From contig JAFQIA010000023.1 in NCBI GenBank assembly GCA_017397725.1, positions 29,699 to 93,698 of the forward strand: DNA of 64,000 bases. Direction: 5' to 3'. The notes below the pieces were generated by a model, which had not been told where the DNA came from, made no database searches, and was given only the letters and a program-made list of their open reading frames with translations. Source of the DNA: Clostridia bacterium (GTDB taxonomy: Bacteria > Bacillota > Clostridia > Monoglobales > Monoglobaceae). This document shows, piece by piece, positions 8,506 to 18,000 of the stretch (positions are counted from its first letter, which is position 1; each line of letters begins with the position of its first letter). A program made the position numbers and the translations under genes.

Positions 8506-9777
8506 ATGATTGATTTGAAATTACTCAGAACCGAACCGGAAAAGGTTATCAAAGCCCTCAGCAGAAGAAAGGAAGTTGTGGATTTAGACGGACTTCTGGC
8601 TTTGGATAAAGAAAAGAGAGAGATTTTATTTGAGGCAGAACAGAAAAAAGCAGAGCAGAATGCGGTTTCTAAAAAAATTCCTGCCATGAAAAAAGCAGGA
8701 GAGGACACCACACCCGTATTTGCAGAAATGAAAAAGCTTTCGGATGAAATCAAAGAATATGATGAAAAATTAAGAGAAATCGATGAAAAAATGACCGCCA
8801 TTGCATACACCATCCCCAATCTTCCCAACGAAACTGTTCCGGATGGAGATACCGATGAGGATAATATTGAAATCCGTCGGTTTATGGAGCCTACCCAGTT
8901 TGATTTTGAACCCAAAGCACATTGGGATTTGGGTAAGGATTTGGGTATTTTGGACCCCGAAACCGCTGCAAAAATTACCGGTACCCGTTTTACCGTTTAC
9001 AGCGACAAGGGTGCACGCTTAGAAAGAGCGATTATGAACTTTTTCTTGGATTTGCATACCGAAAAACACGGCTACAAAGAAATTTTCCCGCCCTTTATGG
9101 TACACCGCAACAGTATGATCGGCACCGGTCAGCTCCCCAAATTTGAAGAGGATGCATTCAAAGTAGCAAACACCGATTATTTCTTGGTTCCCACCGCAGA
9201 GGTTCCGGTAACCAATATGCATCGGGATGAAATCTTAAACGGTGAGGATTTACCCTTAAAGTATTGTGCATACACCGCTTGTTTCCGTGCAGAGGCAGGT
9301 TCTGCCGGCCGTGATACCCGTGGTTTGATTCGTCAGCATCAGTTTAACAAGGTAGAGCTTGTGAAGTTCACCAAGCCGGAAGATTCTTATCAAGAATTGG
9401 AAAAACTGGTTGCAGATGCAGAGGATGTACTCAAGCTGTTGAAATTACCTTATCGTGTGGTAAAAATCTGTATCGGCGATTTGGGATTCACCGCTGCAAT
9501 GAAGTATGATATTGAAGTATGGATGCCCAGTTACAACCGATTTGTGGAGATTTCCTCCTGCAGTAACTTTGAAGATTTCCAAGCTCGTCGTGCCAATATT
9601 CGTTATAAAAATTCAGTCAAAGAAAAGGCACAGCTGGTACACACCTTAAATGGTTCCGGTGTTGCTATTGGAAGAACCACCGCTGCGATTTTGGAAAATT
9701 ATCAAAATGCAGATGGTAGTATCACCGTTCCGGAAATCTTAAGACCTTATATGGGTGGTTTAGAAGTAATTAAATAA
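8506..9777 (+). CDS. serS: seryl-tRNA synthetase
   Basis: SerRS charges tRNA-Ser (and tRNA-Sec) with serine. The 423-residue protein has the N-terminal long antiparallel coiled-coil arm (about residues 30-105) that grips the variable arm of tRNA-Ser, followed by the class II core. Motif 2 appears as [25 protein letters not shown] residues near 266-286 and motif 3 as [16 protein letters not shown] near 385-400. No T-box leader is visible upstream; it may be read through from the small membrane protein gene 18 nt before it. A clear terminator follows. Confidence 0.96.
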   Translation: MIDLKLLRTEPEKVIKALSRRKEVVDLDGLLALDKEKREILFEAEQKKAEQNAVSKKIPAMKKAGEDTTPVFAEMKKLSDEIKEYDEKLREIDEKMTAIAYTIPNLPNETVPDGDTDEDNIEIRRFMEPTQFDFEPKAHWDLGKDLGILDPETAAKITGTRFTVYSDKGARLERAIMNFFLDLHTEKHGYKEIFPPFMVHRNSMIGTGQLPKFEEDAFKVANTDYFLVPTAEVPVTNMHRDEILNGEDLPLKYCAYTACFRAEAGSAGRDTRGLIRQHQFNKVELVKFTKPEDSYQELEKLVADAEDVLKLLKLPYRVVKICIGDLGFTAAMKYDIEVWMPSYNRFVEISSCSNFEDFQARRANIRYKNSVKEKAQLVHTLNGSGVAIGRTTAAILENYQNADGSITVPEILRPYMGGLEVIK

Positions 9778-9797
9778 AAAGTTCTTATAAAAAAAGA

Positions 9798-9828
9798 GTG
9801 TCTTAGCGATGGCTAAGGCACTTTTTTT
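9798..9828 (+). terminator. rho-independent terminator after serS
   Basis: Stem GTGTCTTAGC (9798-9807) / GCTAAGGCAC (9812-9821) with loop GATG and one G-U pair, then seven T. Confidence 0.9.
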
Positions 9829-10038
9829 ATTTATATCTATAATATATATACTTATAGTTGTTGTCGTTGCTGTTGGGGCGTTGATAGTGTGGAAAACTCT
9901 GATTTTTGTTGGAACCATAAGAAAAATCGGTGGGCAAAAAGGATAGAATAACCGGTTCCCGCTTTCCACAGTTTCCCCATAGGGGAGATAAGAAAAAAAT
10001 TATCCACACCCTGTCCACAGGGGAAAAGAAGAATTGTG
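9829..10038. other. AT-rich spacer with a cluster of DnaA-box-like sequences
   Basis: This 210-bp gene-free spacer starts AT-rich (9822-9860) and then carries a perfect DnaA box TTATCCACA (10000-10008), a one-mismatch box on the other strand at 9888-9896 (TTTTCCACA), and two two-mismatch boxes at 9962-9970 (CTTTCCACA) and 10011-10019 (CTGTCCACA). Two small palindromes, TCCCC-ATA-GGGGA (9974-9986) and CCCTGT-CC-ACAGGG (10009-10022), lie among them. It could be part of an origin or a DnaA-titration or regulatory site; no dnaA gene is in the window. Confidence 0.5.
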
Positions 10039-10575
10039 TTAAAAGTTTTTTAATTCTTCAAAAAAAGCATCCTCACCTTGTTCAGAGAGAATCGTCAAAA
10101 AAGATTCAATGGTTTGAGAGGTTTCAGGGTTGATACTGCGGCGGTCCTTGCCTCTTAAAAAGTAGGAAAGCGGATGTTGATTATTATAATTTTTTCCCTG
10201 ATAAATCTTACTTGCCGCCACTCGGTCACAAAGCAGCTCCTTCAAAAATCGTTTGGGCATAGGAATGGGAATCACCTTTCCCGCCTCTTTGCTGTAATCG
10301 GTCCAGTATTCAAAATGATGGCGGTTTCTGCCCTTGTGATGAAGCCACGCAGGGGAATATCCAAAAATTTCCCGTTCTTTTTCATTGGGACTTTTGGTTC
10401 CGTCAGTATAATAGGTGGCACCGGCAAGAAATTCTTTCGGACTATACTTGGAAAGGTCGTGAAACAGACCCTGCCAAAGAATCCCCGCTTTATTACAGTG
10501 CTTGATCACCAGATGCCGATGGCGGGTAATGGTAATAAAATGAAAATATGCTTTTTTTAAGGATGGTTTCATCAT
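10039..10575 (-). CDS. DUF5662-like protein
   Basis: The 178-residue soluble protein carries a histidine-rich signature (GLFHDLSKYSPKEF near residues 36-49, and LHHKGRNRHHFEYW near 78-91) that I associate with the DUF5662 family, small proteins of unknown function in Clostridia. The HD pair followed by a second His cluster is reminiscent of metal-dependent HD phosphohydrolases, but that function is inference only. The start is either of two adjacent ATGs (10575 or 10572), both served by GAGGG. It is transcribed towards the DnaA-box spacer and is divergent from mbl. Confidence 0.6.
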   Translation of the reverse strand: MMKPSLKKAYFHFITITRHRHLVIKHCNKAGILWQGLFHDLSKYSPKEFLAGATYYTDGTKSPNEKEREIFGYSPAWLHHKGRNRHHFEYWTDYSKEAGKVIPIPMPKRFLKELLCDRVAASKIYQGKNYNNQHPLSYFLRGKDRRSINPETSQTIESFLTILSEQGEDAFFEELKNF

Positions 10576-10676
10576 TGTTCCCTCTTTTCCTTTCTCATTC
10601 TAACATAAAAATTGGAAAGAAACAATGGCGATTTTTGTAACAAAATTGAATTTTTCAGAAAGTTCTGTAGAAGTTA

Positions 10677-10705
10677 TTGACAGGGATAATAAAATGGTGT
10701 AAAAT
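10677..10705 (+). promoter_or_regulatory. sigma-A promoter for mbl-fabZ
   Basis: Consensus TTGACA (10677-10682), 17-nt spacer, TAAAAT (10700-10705), 58 nt upstream of the ATG. The TTTTGTAACA motif is repeated at 10633-10642 and about 10709-10730 around the promoter. Confidence 0.75.
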
Positions 10706-10763
10706 ACCTTTTGTAACATTTTTGTAACAAAATTGTAATATTAAATACAAGGAAGGAATTCAT

Positions 10764-11789
10764 ATGTTGGGTCAGGATATTGGCATAGATTTAGGGACAT
10801 CAACCATTTTAATATATGTAAAAGGCAGAGGCATTGTGGCGAAAGAGCCGGCGGTGGTCGCTGTGGATAAAGAGAGTAATCGCTTACTGGCAGTAGGAAG
10901 AGAAGCACAAAAGATGTTGGGAAGAACGCCGGGCAACATTGTGGCAGTCAAGCCAATCAAAGAGGGCGTGATTTCGGATTACAGCATTACTGAGCGGATG
11001 CTCCGTTATTTTCTGCAACGGGTGACCAGACGGAGCTTTATGGAAAGCTTGTTTAAGCCTCGGGTGGTGATTTGCGTACCCAGCGATGTGACCGAGGTTG
11101 AAGAACGGGCGGTGATTGATGCGGGAATGCAGGCAGGTGCCAGAAAGGTACATCTCATTCAGGAGCCTGTGGCAGCAGCTTTGGGCGCAGGCATTGACAT
11201 CAATCAGCCTCTTGGCAGTCTGGTGGTAGACATCGGCGGCGGCACCACGGATATTGCTGTGGTTTCTTTGGGCGGCGTGGTTACCAGCCGTTCTATTAAA
11301 GTTGCCGGTGATAATTTTGATGAGGCAATCATCCGTTACATACGGAAAAAGTATAATATTTTGATTGGGGAAAGAACGGCAGAGGAATTAAAAATCAAGA
11401 TTGGTTGTGTCCGCAAACGGGACAAGCTGCTTGCTATGGATGTCAGGGGCAGAAGCCTGATTTCGGGACTTCCCAAGACCTTGCAGATTTCCTCGGATGA
11501 GGTGTATGATGCATTGATGGAGCCGGCAATGACCATTGTGGATGAAATCCGCAATATTCTGGAAGAAACTCCGCCGGAGCTGATTGGCGATATCAGTTCT
11601 TACGGCATTACCTTAACCGGCGGCGGTGCTTTGGTTTACGGAATGGAACGGCTGATTCAAACCGAGGTTGGCATCCGTACCTATCTTGCAGACGAGCCGG
11701 AATCCTGTGTGGCTTACGGAAACGGAAAAGCGTTGGACAGCCCGATGATTCTTAGCAGTTACAATTCCGCAGACCAGCGGGATTTATAG
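10764..11789 (+). CDS. mbl: actin-like cell-shape protein, MreB/Mbl family
   Basis: MreB-family proteins polymerise beneath the membrane and guide the elongasome that builds the cylindrical wall. The 341-residue protein has the actin-fold phosphate-1 motif DIGIDLGTSTILIYV (residues 5-19), phosphate-2 VVDIGGGTTDIAV (about 155-167) and the adenosine motif LTGGGALVYGME (about 288-299). SD AAGGAAGG precedes the ATG. It is called Mbl rather than MreB because fabZ follows directly, as near mbl in Bacillus, and because mreC/mreD, the usual mreB partners, are absent. That paralogue choice is inference. Confidence 0.85.
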   Translation: MLGQDIGIDLGTSTILIYVKGRGIVAKEPAVVAVDKESNRLLAVGREAQKMLGRTPGNIVAVKPIKEGVISDYSITERMLRYFLQRVTRRSFMESLFKPRVVICVPSDVTEVEERAVIDAGMQAGARKVHLIQEPVAAALGAGIDINQPLGSLVVDIGGGTTDIAVVSLGGVVTSRSIKVAGDNFDEAIIRYIRKKYNILIGERTAEELKIKIGCVRKRDKLLAMDVRGRSLISGLPKTLQISSDEVYDALMEPAMTIVDEIRNILEETPPELIGDISSYGITLTGGGALVYGMERLIQTEVGIRTYLADEPESCVAYGNGKALDSPMILSSYNSADQRDL

Positions 11790-11803
11790 AAAGGAAACTA
11801 ATT

Positions 11804-12235
11804 ATGGAAATGAACATCAATGAAATTATGGAAATATTGCCCCACCGCTACCCCTTTTTGCTGGTGGATAAAATCATCGAATTTGAAGAGGGAAAAAGGG
11901 CTGTGGGCATCAAAAATGTGACCATGAACGAGCCGTTCTTTCAGGGACATTTTCCCGGACGACCGATTATGCCGGGGGTTCTGATTTGCGAGGCATTGGC
12001 GCAGGTAGGTGCCGTATTGATTCTCTCCGCACCTGAGAACAAGAACAAGCTTGCGGTGTTTACCGGCATCAATGATTTTAAGTTCCGCCATCAGGTGATT
12101 CCGGGCGAAACCTTGCGGCTGGAAACCGAGCTGATTAAGATGCGTGGAATGATGGGAAAAGCTGCAGTCTGTGCCTATGTGGGCGAGGATGTCGCAGCAA
12201 AAGGAGAAATCTCCTTTGCACTGGTAGAAAAATAG
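11804..12235 (+). CDS. fabZ: 3-hydroxyacyl-[ACP] dehydratase FabZ
   Basis: FabZ dehydrates beta-hydroxyacyl-ACP in type II fatty-acid elongation. The 143-residue hot-dog-fold protein has the catalytic signature around GHFPGRPIMPGVLICEALAQ, with His49 and Glu63 as active-site residues, and the N-terminal LPHRYPFLLVD block. It starts 14 nt after mbl and shares its promoter, a pairing seen in other Bacillota. No other fab genes are nearby, so this copy is outside a fatty-acid operon. A terminator follows immediately. Confidence 0.96.
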   Translation: MEMNINEIMEILPHRYPFLLVDKIIEFEEGKRAVGIKNVTMNEPFFQGHFPGRPIMPGVLICEALAQVGAVLILSAPENKNKLAVFTGINDFKFRHQVIPGETLRLETELIKMRGMMGKAAVCAYVGEDVAAKGEISFALVEK

Positions 12236-12263
12236 AAAAAGCACCCATTTGGGTGCTTTTTTT
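12236..12263 (+). terminator. rho-independent terminator of mbl-fabZ
   Basis: GCACCCA (12241-12247) TT TGGGTGC (12250-12256), flanked by A5 upstream and T7 downstream; it starts right at the fabZ stop. Confidence 0.92.
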
Positions 12264-12274
12264 ATGGTCCAGAC

Positions 12275-12336
12275 AACACAGGGGACGGTTCTCTGTGTTC
12301 TAAAAATCAAGAACACAGGGGACGGTTCTGTGTGTT
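12275..12336. repeat. paired GGGGACGGTTCT palindromic repeat, site 1
   Basis: Two direct copies (12275-12299 and 12312-12336). Each has core GGGGACGGTTCT flanked by inverted arms AACACA/TGTGTT. The pair sits between two terminators at convergent gene ends. The same element recurs near 39.2 and 61.8 kb. Confidence 0.85.
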
Positions 12337-12354
12337 ACATTTCATTCAAGAATA

Positions 12355-12380
12355 AAAAATCCCCCGAAAGGGGGATTTTT
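12355..12380 (-). terminator. bidirectional terminator after the FGGY kinase
   Basis: AAAAATCCCCC (12355-12365), loop GAAA, GGGGGATTTTT (12370-12380); it lies 3 nt beyond the kinase stop on the minus strand. Confidence 0.88.
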
Positions 12381-12383
12381 ATT

Positions 12384-13946
12384 TTAGCAATCCACTGCAG
12401 TTTTTTCAACCGGGAGTAGTTTTTTGTAATTTTTCATATAAGTCATAAAGCTCTCAATTTCCGCGGGGTCGGGCTCCAGAGTTACGGTCTTTGCTCCGCT
12501 GAACACCAGATTGTCGAGGTAATCCTCCAGAGAATCTGCCTTATCTTTGTTCAAAAGATATGCCGCAAGAAGTGCCATACCGTAAGGACCGCCCTCTCCT
12601 GCAGTTTCCATACAGGTGACGGGGCTGTTGCAGGCAGCTGCCATATACCGCTGTCCCACACCGGGGGTCTTGAACAAACCGCCGTGGCCGTAGAGCATAT
12701 CCAGACGGACTTCTTCTTCATTCAAAATATCCAGACCCAGCTTCAGGGTTGCAAGGGATGCAAACAGTTGGGTTTTCATAAAGTTGGCAAGGGTGAACCG
12801 GCTGTCGGGCTTGCGGATGAAGAGAGGCATCCCTGCATTCAGTCCGGTGATGACCTCGCCGGAGAGGTAGTTGTAGGAAACCAGTCCGCCGCAGTCCGAA
12901 TCCGCCTCCAAAGCCTTTTTGAAGAGCAGGTCATAAAGATGACCCAAATCCATTTTTCCGCCGATGGAATCGGCAAAATCCTGAAACAGACCCACCCAGC
13001 CGTTGATGTCTGCAGTACAGTTGTTGCAATGCACCATGGCAACCGGCTTTCCTGAGGGGGTGGTCACCATATCAATCTCGGTGTGCATCTTGGGAAGATG
13101 GTCCATGACCACCATCAAAAAGATAGAGGTTCCCGCAGACACATTGCCGGTGTAGGTTCTCACCGAATTGGTGGCAACCATACCGGTTCCTGCATCGCCC
13201 TCCGGCGGTGCAAAGGGAATCCCCGCATGCAGCGTTCCGGTAATATCCAGCAGCTTTGCACCCGACGGGGTGAGGACTCCGGCAGATTCTCCTGCACAGA
13301 GCACCTTGGGAAGCAGCGCCTTTGCCGAAAGGTCGATATCCTTTTCTTTGCACATTTCATCAAACTTGGTGAGCAGCGGCGCAGAATAGTCACAGCAATC
13401 GCTGTCGATGGGGAACATTCCCGATGCCTCGCCCACGCCCAGAACCTTTTCTCCGGTCAGCATCCAATGGATGTAGCCTGCCAGGGTGGTAAAGTACGCA
13501 ATATCCTTTACATAAGGTGCGCCATTTAGCACATCCTGATAAAGATGGGCAATGCTCCAGCGCTGGGGTACATTAAACTGAAATGCCGCAGACAGCGTTT
13601 CTGCCGCATCCTGAGTAATGGTGTTCTGCCAAGTGCGGAAGGGGGTCAAAAGCTTCATATCTTTATCAAATGGCAAAAAGCCGTGCATCATCCCCGAAAT
13701 ACCGATGGCACCTACCTCGGTGAGGGGTTGGTGATAGTCAGACTCAAACGCCGCCTTAATATCGGCAAAGCAGGCTTGCAGTCCACGATGCACTTCATCC
13801 ATTTCATAGGTCCACACCCCGTCCTTGAGCTTGCTTGCCCAAGTATAACCGCCGGTGGCAAGAACCTGATGGTTTTCATCCACCAGAACACCTTTGATTC
13901 TGGTAGAGCCAAATTCAATCCCTAAGGTACAGTTTTTTAATTCCAT
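12384..13946 (-). CDS. FGGY-family carbohydrate kinase
   Basis: FGGY kinases phosphorylate sugars such as xylulose, ribulose, rhamnulose or glycerol. The 520-residue protein has the N-terminal phosphate-1 motif LGIEFGSTRIKGVLVD (about residues 8-23), the GISGMMHGFLPFD substrate segment and the C-terminal ATP-site region MLYGHGGLFKTPGVGQ. The start at 13946 is chosen because AGGAG lies 8 nt upstream; an ATG at 13967 has no SD. It stands alone without an isomerase, epimerase or transporter, so the sugar cannot be named. The divergent L-E-F-G-S-T start differs from xylulokinase DxGTS, so a pentulose kinase other than XylB is possible. Confidence 0.85.
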   Translation of the reverse strand: MELKNCTLGIEFGSTRIKGVLVDENHQVLATGGYTWASKLKDGVWTYEMDEVHRGLQACFADIKAAFESDYHQPLTEVGAIGISGMMHGFLPFDKDMKLLTPFRTWQNTITQDAAETLSAAFQFNVPQRWSIAHLYQDVLNGAPYVKDIAYFTTLAGYIHWMLTGEKVLGVGEASGMFPIDSDCCDYSAPLLTKFDEMCKEKDIDLSAKALLPKVLCAGESAGVLTPSGAKLLDITGTLHAGIPFAPPEGDAGTGMVATNSVRTYTGNVSAGTSIFLMVVMDHLPKMHTEIDMVTTPSGKPVAMVHCNNCTADINGWVGLFQDFADSIGGKMDLGHLYDLLFKKALEADSDCGGLVSYNYLSGEVITGLNAGMPLFIRKPDSRFTLANFMKTQLFASLATLKLGLDILNEEEVRLDMLYGHGGLFKTPGVGQRYMAAACNSPVTCMETAGEGGPYGMALLAAYLLNKDKADSLEDYLDNLVFSGAKTVTLEPDPAEIESFMTYMKNYKKLLPVEKTAVDC

Positions 13947-14043
13947 AATCATCACTCCTGTCTTCATTATAGAGGACCCTTTTCAAAAAGTAAATGTTCT
14001 TTTTTCCCTTTTTATTGTCAAAACAGGAACAAAAATGCTTTGA

Positions 14044-14072
14044 TTGACAACTGACGGGGAAAAGTCTATAAT
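14044..14072 (+). promoter_or_regulatory. consensus sigma-A promoter for the pseudouridine synthase/addB transcript
   Basis: Exact TTGACA (14044-14049), 17 nt, exact TATAAT (14067-14072). It lies 23 nt upstream of the chosen ATG and rules out a start further upstream. Confidence 0.9.
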
Positions 14073-14094
14073 TAGGGAAAAGAGAGGTTTTGTT

Positions 14095-15009
14095 ATGAAA
14101 CAGGTCCAAATTGGAAAAAACGACGCCAATCAGCGTCTGGATAAATTTTTGATCAAGCTTTTGACAGCCACAGGACAAGGGACTGTCTATAAGGCACTGC
14201 GCAAAAAGCGGGTCAAGGTCAACGGCAAACGGGTGACCGACGGTAGTTTGCGCCTTTCTGAGGGGGACCTGTTAGAACTTTATATCAACGATGAATTCTT
14301 TGAAAAAGAGGAAAAACCCGCCCTGTATCAAACCCTTACCCCCCGCCTTTCGGTGGTGTATGAGGATGCCCATATTCTGGTGATGGACAAGCCCAAGGGG
14401 ATGCTTTCTCAGTCAGAGGACGAGGAGTCCTTGGAGGCGCATATGCGGGCATACTTACTGCAAAAAGGGGAGTTTTCTCCCGAGGATGCCCATACCTTTC
14501 TGCCCTCGCTCTGTCATCGCATTGACCGAAACACCGACGGTTTGGTGCTTGGTGCCAAGGATGCGGAGAGTTTGCGGATTCTCAACCAAAAAATTCGGGA
14601 CAGAGAAATCAAAAAATTCTATCTGTGCGAAACCGAGGGGGTTCCCCAGCCAAAAGAGGGGGAAATCATCGGCTGGCTAAGTAAGGACGAAAAACAGAAA
14701 AAGATGGTGATGACCCAAACGGAAACCCCTGACGGGGTCTATTGCCATACCCGCTATCGGGTGTTAAAGAGCGGAGAAAACGCCACCGTGGAGGCAGAGC
14801 TTTTGACGGGGCGCACCCACCAGATTCGGGCAGGGTTTGCCCATTTGGGACACCCGCTTTTGGGGGATGTGAAGTATGGTGCCAAAAAGAGGGCGGGGGA
14901 ATTTCAACACCTGACCTCCTATCGGCTTAAGTTTGTGTTCACCACCGACGGCGGGGTGCTTGACTACCTGAACGGGAAAGAAATCAAAAGGGGGAAGAGG
15001 GATGCTTGA
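14095..15009 (+). CDS. RluA-family 23S rRNA pseudouridine synthase
   Basis: The enzyme isomerises uridine in rRNA or tRNA. The 304-residue protein has an N-terminal S4 RNA-binding domain (about residues 10-65, RLDKFLIKLL...KVNGKRV) and a catalytic domain with HRIDRNTDGLVLGAK, where Asp144 is the nucleophile, plus the RTHQIRAGFAHLGHPLLGD block. This is the RluC/RluD-like layout; the target uridine cannot be set from sequence. The ATG at 14095 follows AGAGAGG. The last 8 bp overlap addB, so the two are coupled. Confidence 0.88.
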   Translation: MKQVQIGKNDANQRLDKFLIKLLTATGQGTVYKALRKKRVKVNGKRVTDGSLRLSEGDLLELYINDEFFEKEEKPALYQTLTPRLSVVYEDAHILVMDKPKGMLSQSEDEESLEAHMRAYLLQKGEFSPEDAHTFLPSLCHRIDRNTDGLVLGAKDAESLRILNQKIRDREIKKFYLCETEGVPQPKEGEIIGWLSKDEKQKKMVMTQTETPDGVYCHTRYRVLKSGENATVEAELLTGRTHQIRAGFAHLGHPLLGDVKYGAKKRAGEFQHLTSYRLKFVFTTDGGVLDYLNGKEIKRGKRDA

Positions 15010-18000
15010 GTTCATATTGGGATTAAACGAAACCGCCCGCACCGCTCTATTGGAACAGGAAATCGGAAATCGGCTGAAAGAGCATGCCCCCAGTTGGATT
15101 CTGGTCCCCGAACAGTTTTCCTTGTATACCGAAAAGGAGATTCTGCTTCGGTTCGGGCTTTCTGCCCAGAGACAGGTCAAGGTGCTCAGCTTTTCCCGTC
15201 TGTGCAATCTGGTACTGCGCCACAAAGGTCCCTTAAGGATGCAATATATCGACGGGGCGGGCAAACAGATTCTTGCAGCCCGCACTATGGAGCTGATGCA
15301 GGGCAAGCTGACGGTGCTGGAGAAAAATTTAAGACAAAAAGGCTTTGCCAAGGTCCTTGCGGACACGGTGTCCGAATGTAAGCGGTACGGGGTTCCCCCG
15401 CAGGCGCTCCGCTTTGGGGCAGAGAAAACCCTGCAAGAGGATTTGAAGAACAAGCTTTACGATTTGGCAGACCTTTATGAGGCGTATGACGGACTGCTCA
15501 CCGCCCAGAATGCGGATGCTGAGGATAACCTGAGCCTGATTTGTGACAGGCTAAAGGATTGCGACTTCTTAACGGGCAAGCTGTATGTGATGCATTTTCG
15601 CTCCTTCACCCCTGTGGAATATCGGGCATTGGGTGAGCTGATGGGGAAAATGGATGTTGCGGTCTTTCTTCAGCATAGCAAAGACCCTGCCTTTGGCGGG
15701 TTGTTTGCCCCTATGGACGGGGCAATCCGCAAACTGAAAAAGCTTGCCGAAGAACAAGGAATGGAAGTGGCAGAACCCACCATCTTGCCCTTGCAAAAAG
15801 AAGATTCTGCCCTGACCTATCTTGCCAACCATTATTTTGACCCCCGTGCCAAGGAATGGGAGGGGGAAACCACCCCCATCTCCATTTATGAGGTGCAGAA
15901 TACCTATGGAGAGATGGAGGCGGCGGCGGATTTGATTCTGCGGCTTTGCCGCACCAAAGGATACCGATTCTCCGATTTCTTGATTCTGGCACGGAGTATG
16001 GAGCCTTATCGGCGGATGATGCCCGCCGTCTTTGAACAGCGTGGGGTCAGGGTCTTTTTGGACACCCGCCGCAGTATTGCCGAAAAGCCGTTGGCACGGC
16101 TGCTTTGCGGGATTTTGGAGATTCTTGCCTACGGCTATTCCTATGAGCGGACCATGGATCTTGCCGGCTGCGGACTTTTGGAAATCGAAAAGTCTGCCAT
16201 GGATGAACTGGAAAATTATATCCTTGCCACCGCGCCCACCCACGCTATGTGGAATGCGGAAACTTGGGATTATCAGCCGGGCCATGGGGATTTTGATATG
16301 GAGCGCATCAACCACACCCGACGGATGTTATTCTCCGGTGTCAAGGCGATGGAGGATGCCATTTCCGGCACCAAGACCGGCGGGGAGATTGCCGAGGCAT
16401 TGCTCGCTTGGATGAAAGAGGGTATTGCGGATGCCATCACCCAAAAGGCGCAAATCCGCTTGGAACAAGGTGCGCCTGAGCTTGCGGATGAATATGTGCA
16501 GGTCTTTAACGGGGTTCTTGCGGTGCTGACCCAGATTTCTGCGTATCTTAAGGATACCCCCATGACCTATCGCAAATTTTCCGAGTTGTTTGCCAATGCC
16601 TTAAGCGGTATTGAAATCGGGATGACGCCCCAGACCTTGGATTGCGTGACCTTCAGCCAGATTGACCGGTTCCGGAACAATCAGGCAAAGGTGGTTCTGG
16701 TGCTGGGGATGAATGAGGGGGTATTCCCTCAAGGCTATCTGGGCGAGGGGTTGCTCTCGGACAATGAGCGGAGCATCCTTCTGGATTTGGGGATTGAGCT
16801 TGCCCCCGGTAAGGAGAGTAAACAAAAAGAGGAACAGCTGTTGATTTATGCGGTGCTTTCTGCCCCCAAGCAGGAGCTTTATTTCTTCCGTCCGGTGATG
16901 GAAAAGGACGGCAAACGTCAGGTGCCCTCCGGCATCTTAAAACGGGCAAAGGAGTTATTGCCCAGCATGGAAACGGTGATGCCCCAGATGGAGCCTTTCC
17001 TCGGCGGTGCCGAGGGAGGCGACGCCATTTTTGACCGTCTGGCAGTAGCAATGGCAGAGTTTGGCGGAGATGTTTCCTTGTTACCCAAACCTTTGAAGGA
17101 GCTTTATGACAGCTTTTCCCAAAAAGAGGGGTACCAGGCAAAGCTTCAGGAGTTGACGGATGCAATGATGGCAAAACCGCCCAAAGAGCTCAGCGGGGAT
17201 TTGGTTAAGGCACTCTATGGGGAAACCCTTTCCTTGAGTGCATCCCAACTGGAATCCTTTAACGGATGCGCCTTCCGCTACTTTTTGAACTATGGCTTGC
17301 TGCTCAGGGAGCGGGAGATTGCGGGACTGGAGCCAAGGAGCAAGGGCAGCATCCAGCACGCCGCACTCTATGCGTATTTTACCGAACTGAAAGAGCAGAA
17401 TGTGGATTTTGCCACCATTGAAAAGGAAGACTGCTTTTCTCAGGTGGGACAGGCGGTAGAGGCTGAGGCAAAAAAGAATGCGGAGCTCCTTTATGAAGCT
17501 TCCGCATATTATCAGTATATTGTGATGCAGATGAAGGGCATCGCCGCACGGACCGCTTGGGAGGTGGTCAAGTTCTACCGCTCCAGCAGCTTTCGTCCCT
17601 ACGGCTTTGAAATCACCATCGGCACCCGGGGGGAGATTCCTGCCCTTTCGGTCAAAAGCGATGAGGGCAAGGAGATTGCGAAAATCCGTGGTATCATCGA
17701 CCGTGCCGACACCGCCAAGGTGGGAGAGAAAACCTTGGTCAATGTGGTGGACTACAAATCCTCTGCCAAGGGACTGGATGTGAAGCTTGCGGAGGACGGC
17801 ATTACTCTGCAACCATTGCTTTATGCCCACGCAATTTGCAACCATATGGAAAACGCCCAACCGGCGGGATTGATGTATCTGCAGATGAACGACCCTGTGA
17901 TTCCTGAAAGCAAGGCGAAAAAGAATCCGGAGCTTGCCATCAACAAGGAGATGCGTCCGCAGGGCTGGCTCCTTGATGAGGCGGCGGCGAATGCTGCCTA

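Noticed and set aside
9829..10038. Calling the DnaA-box cluster the chromosomal oriC
   Set aside because: No dnaA/dnaN nearby, only one perfect box, and gene orientation does not diverge; kept as a candidate only.
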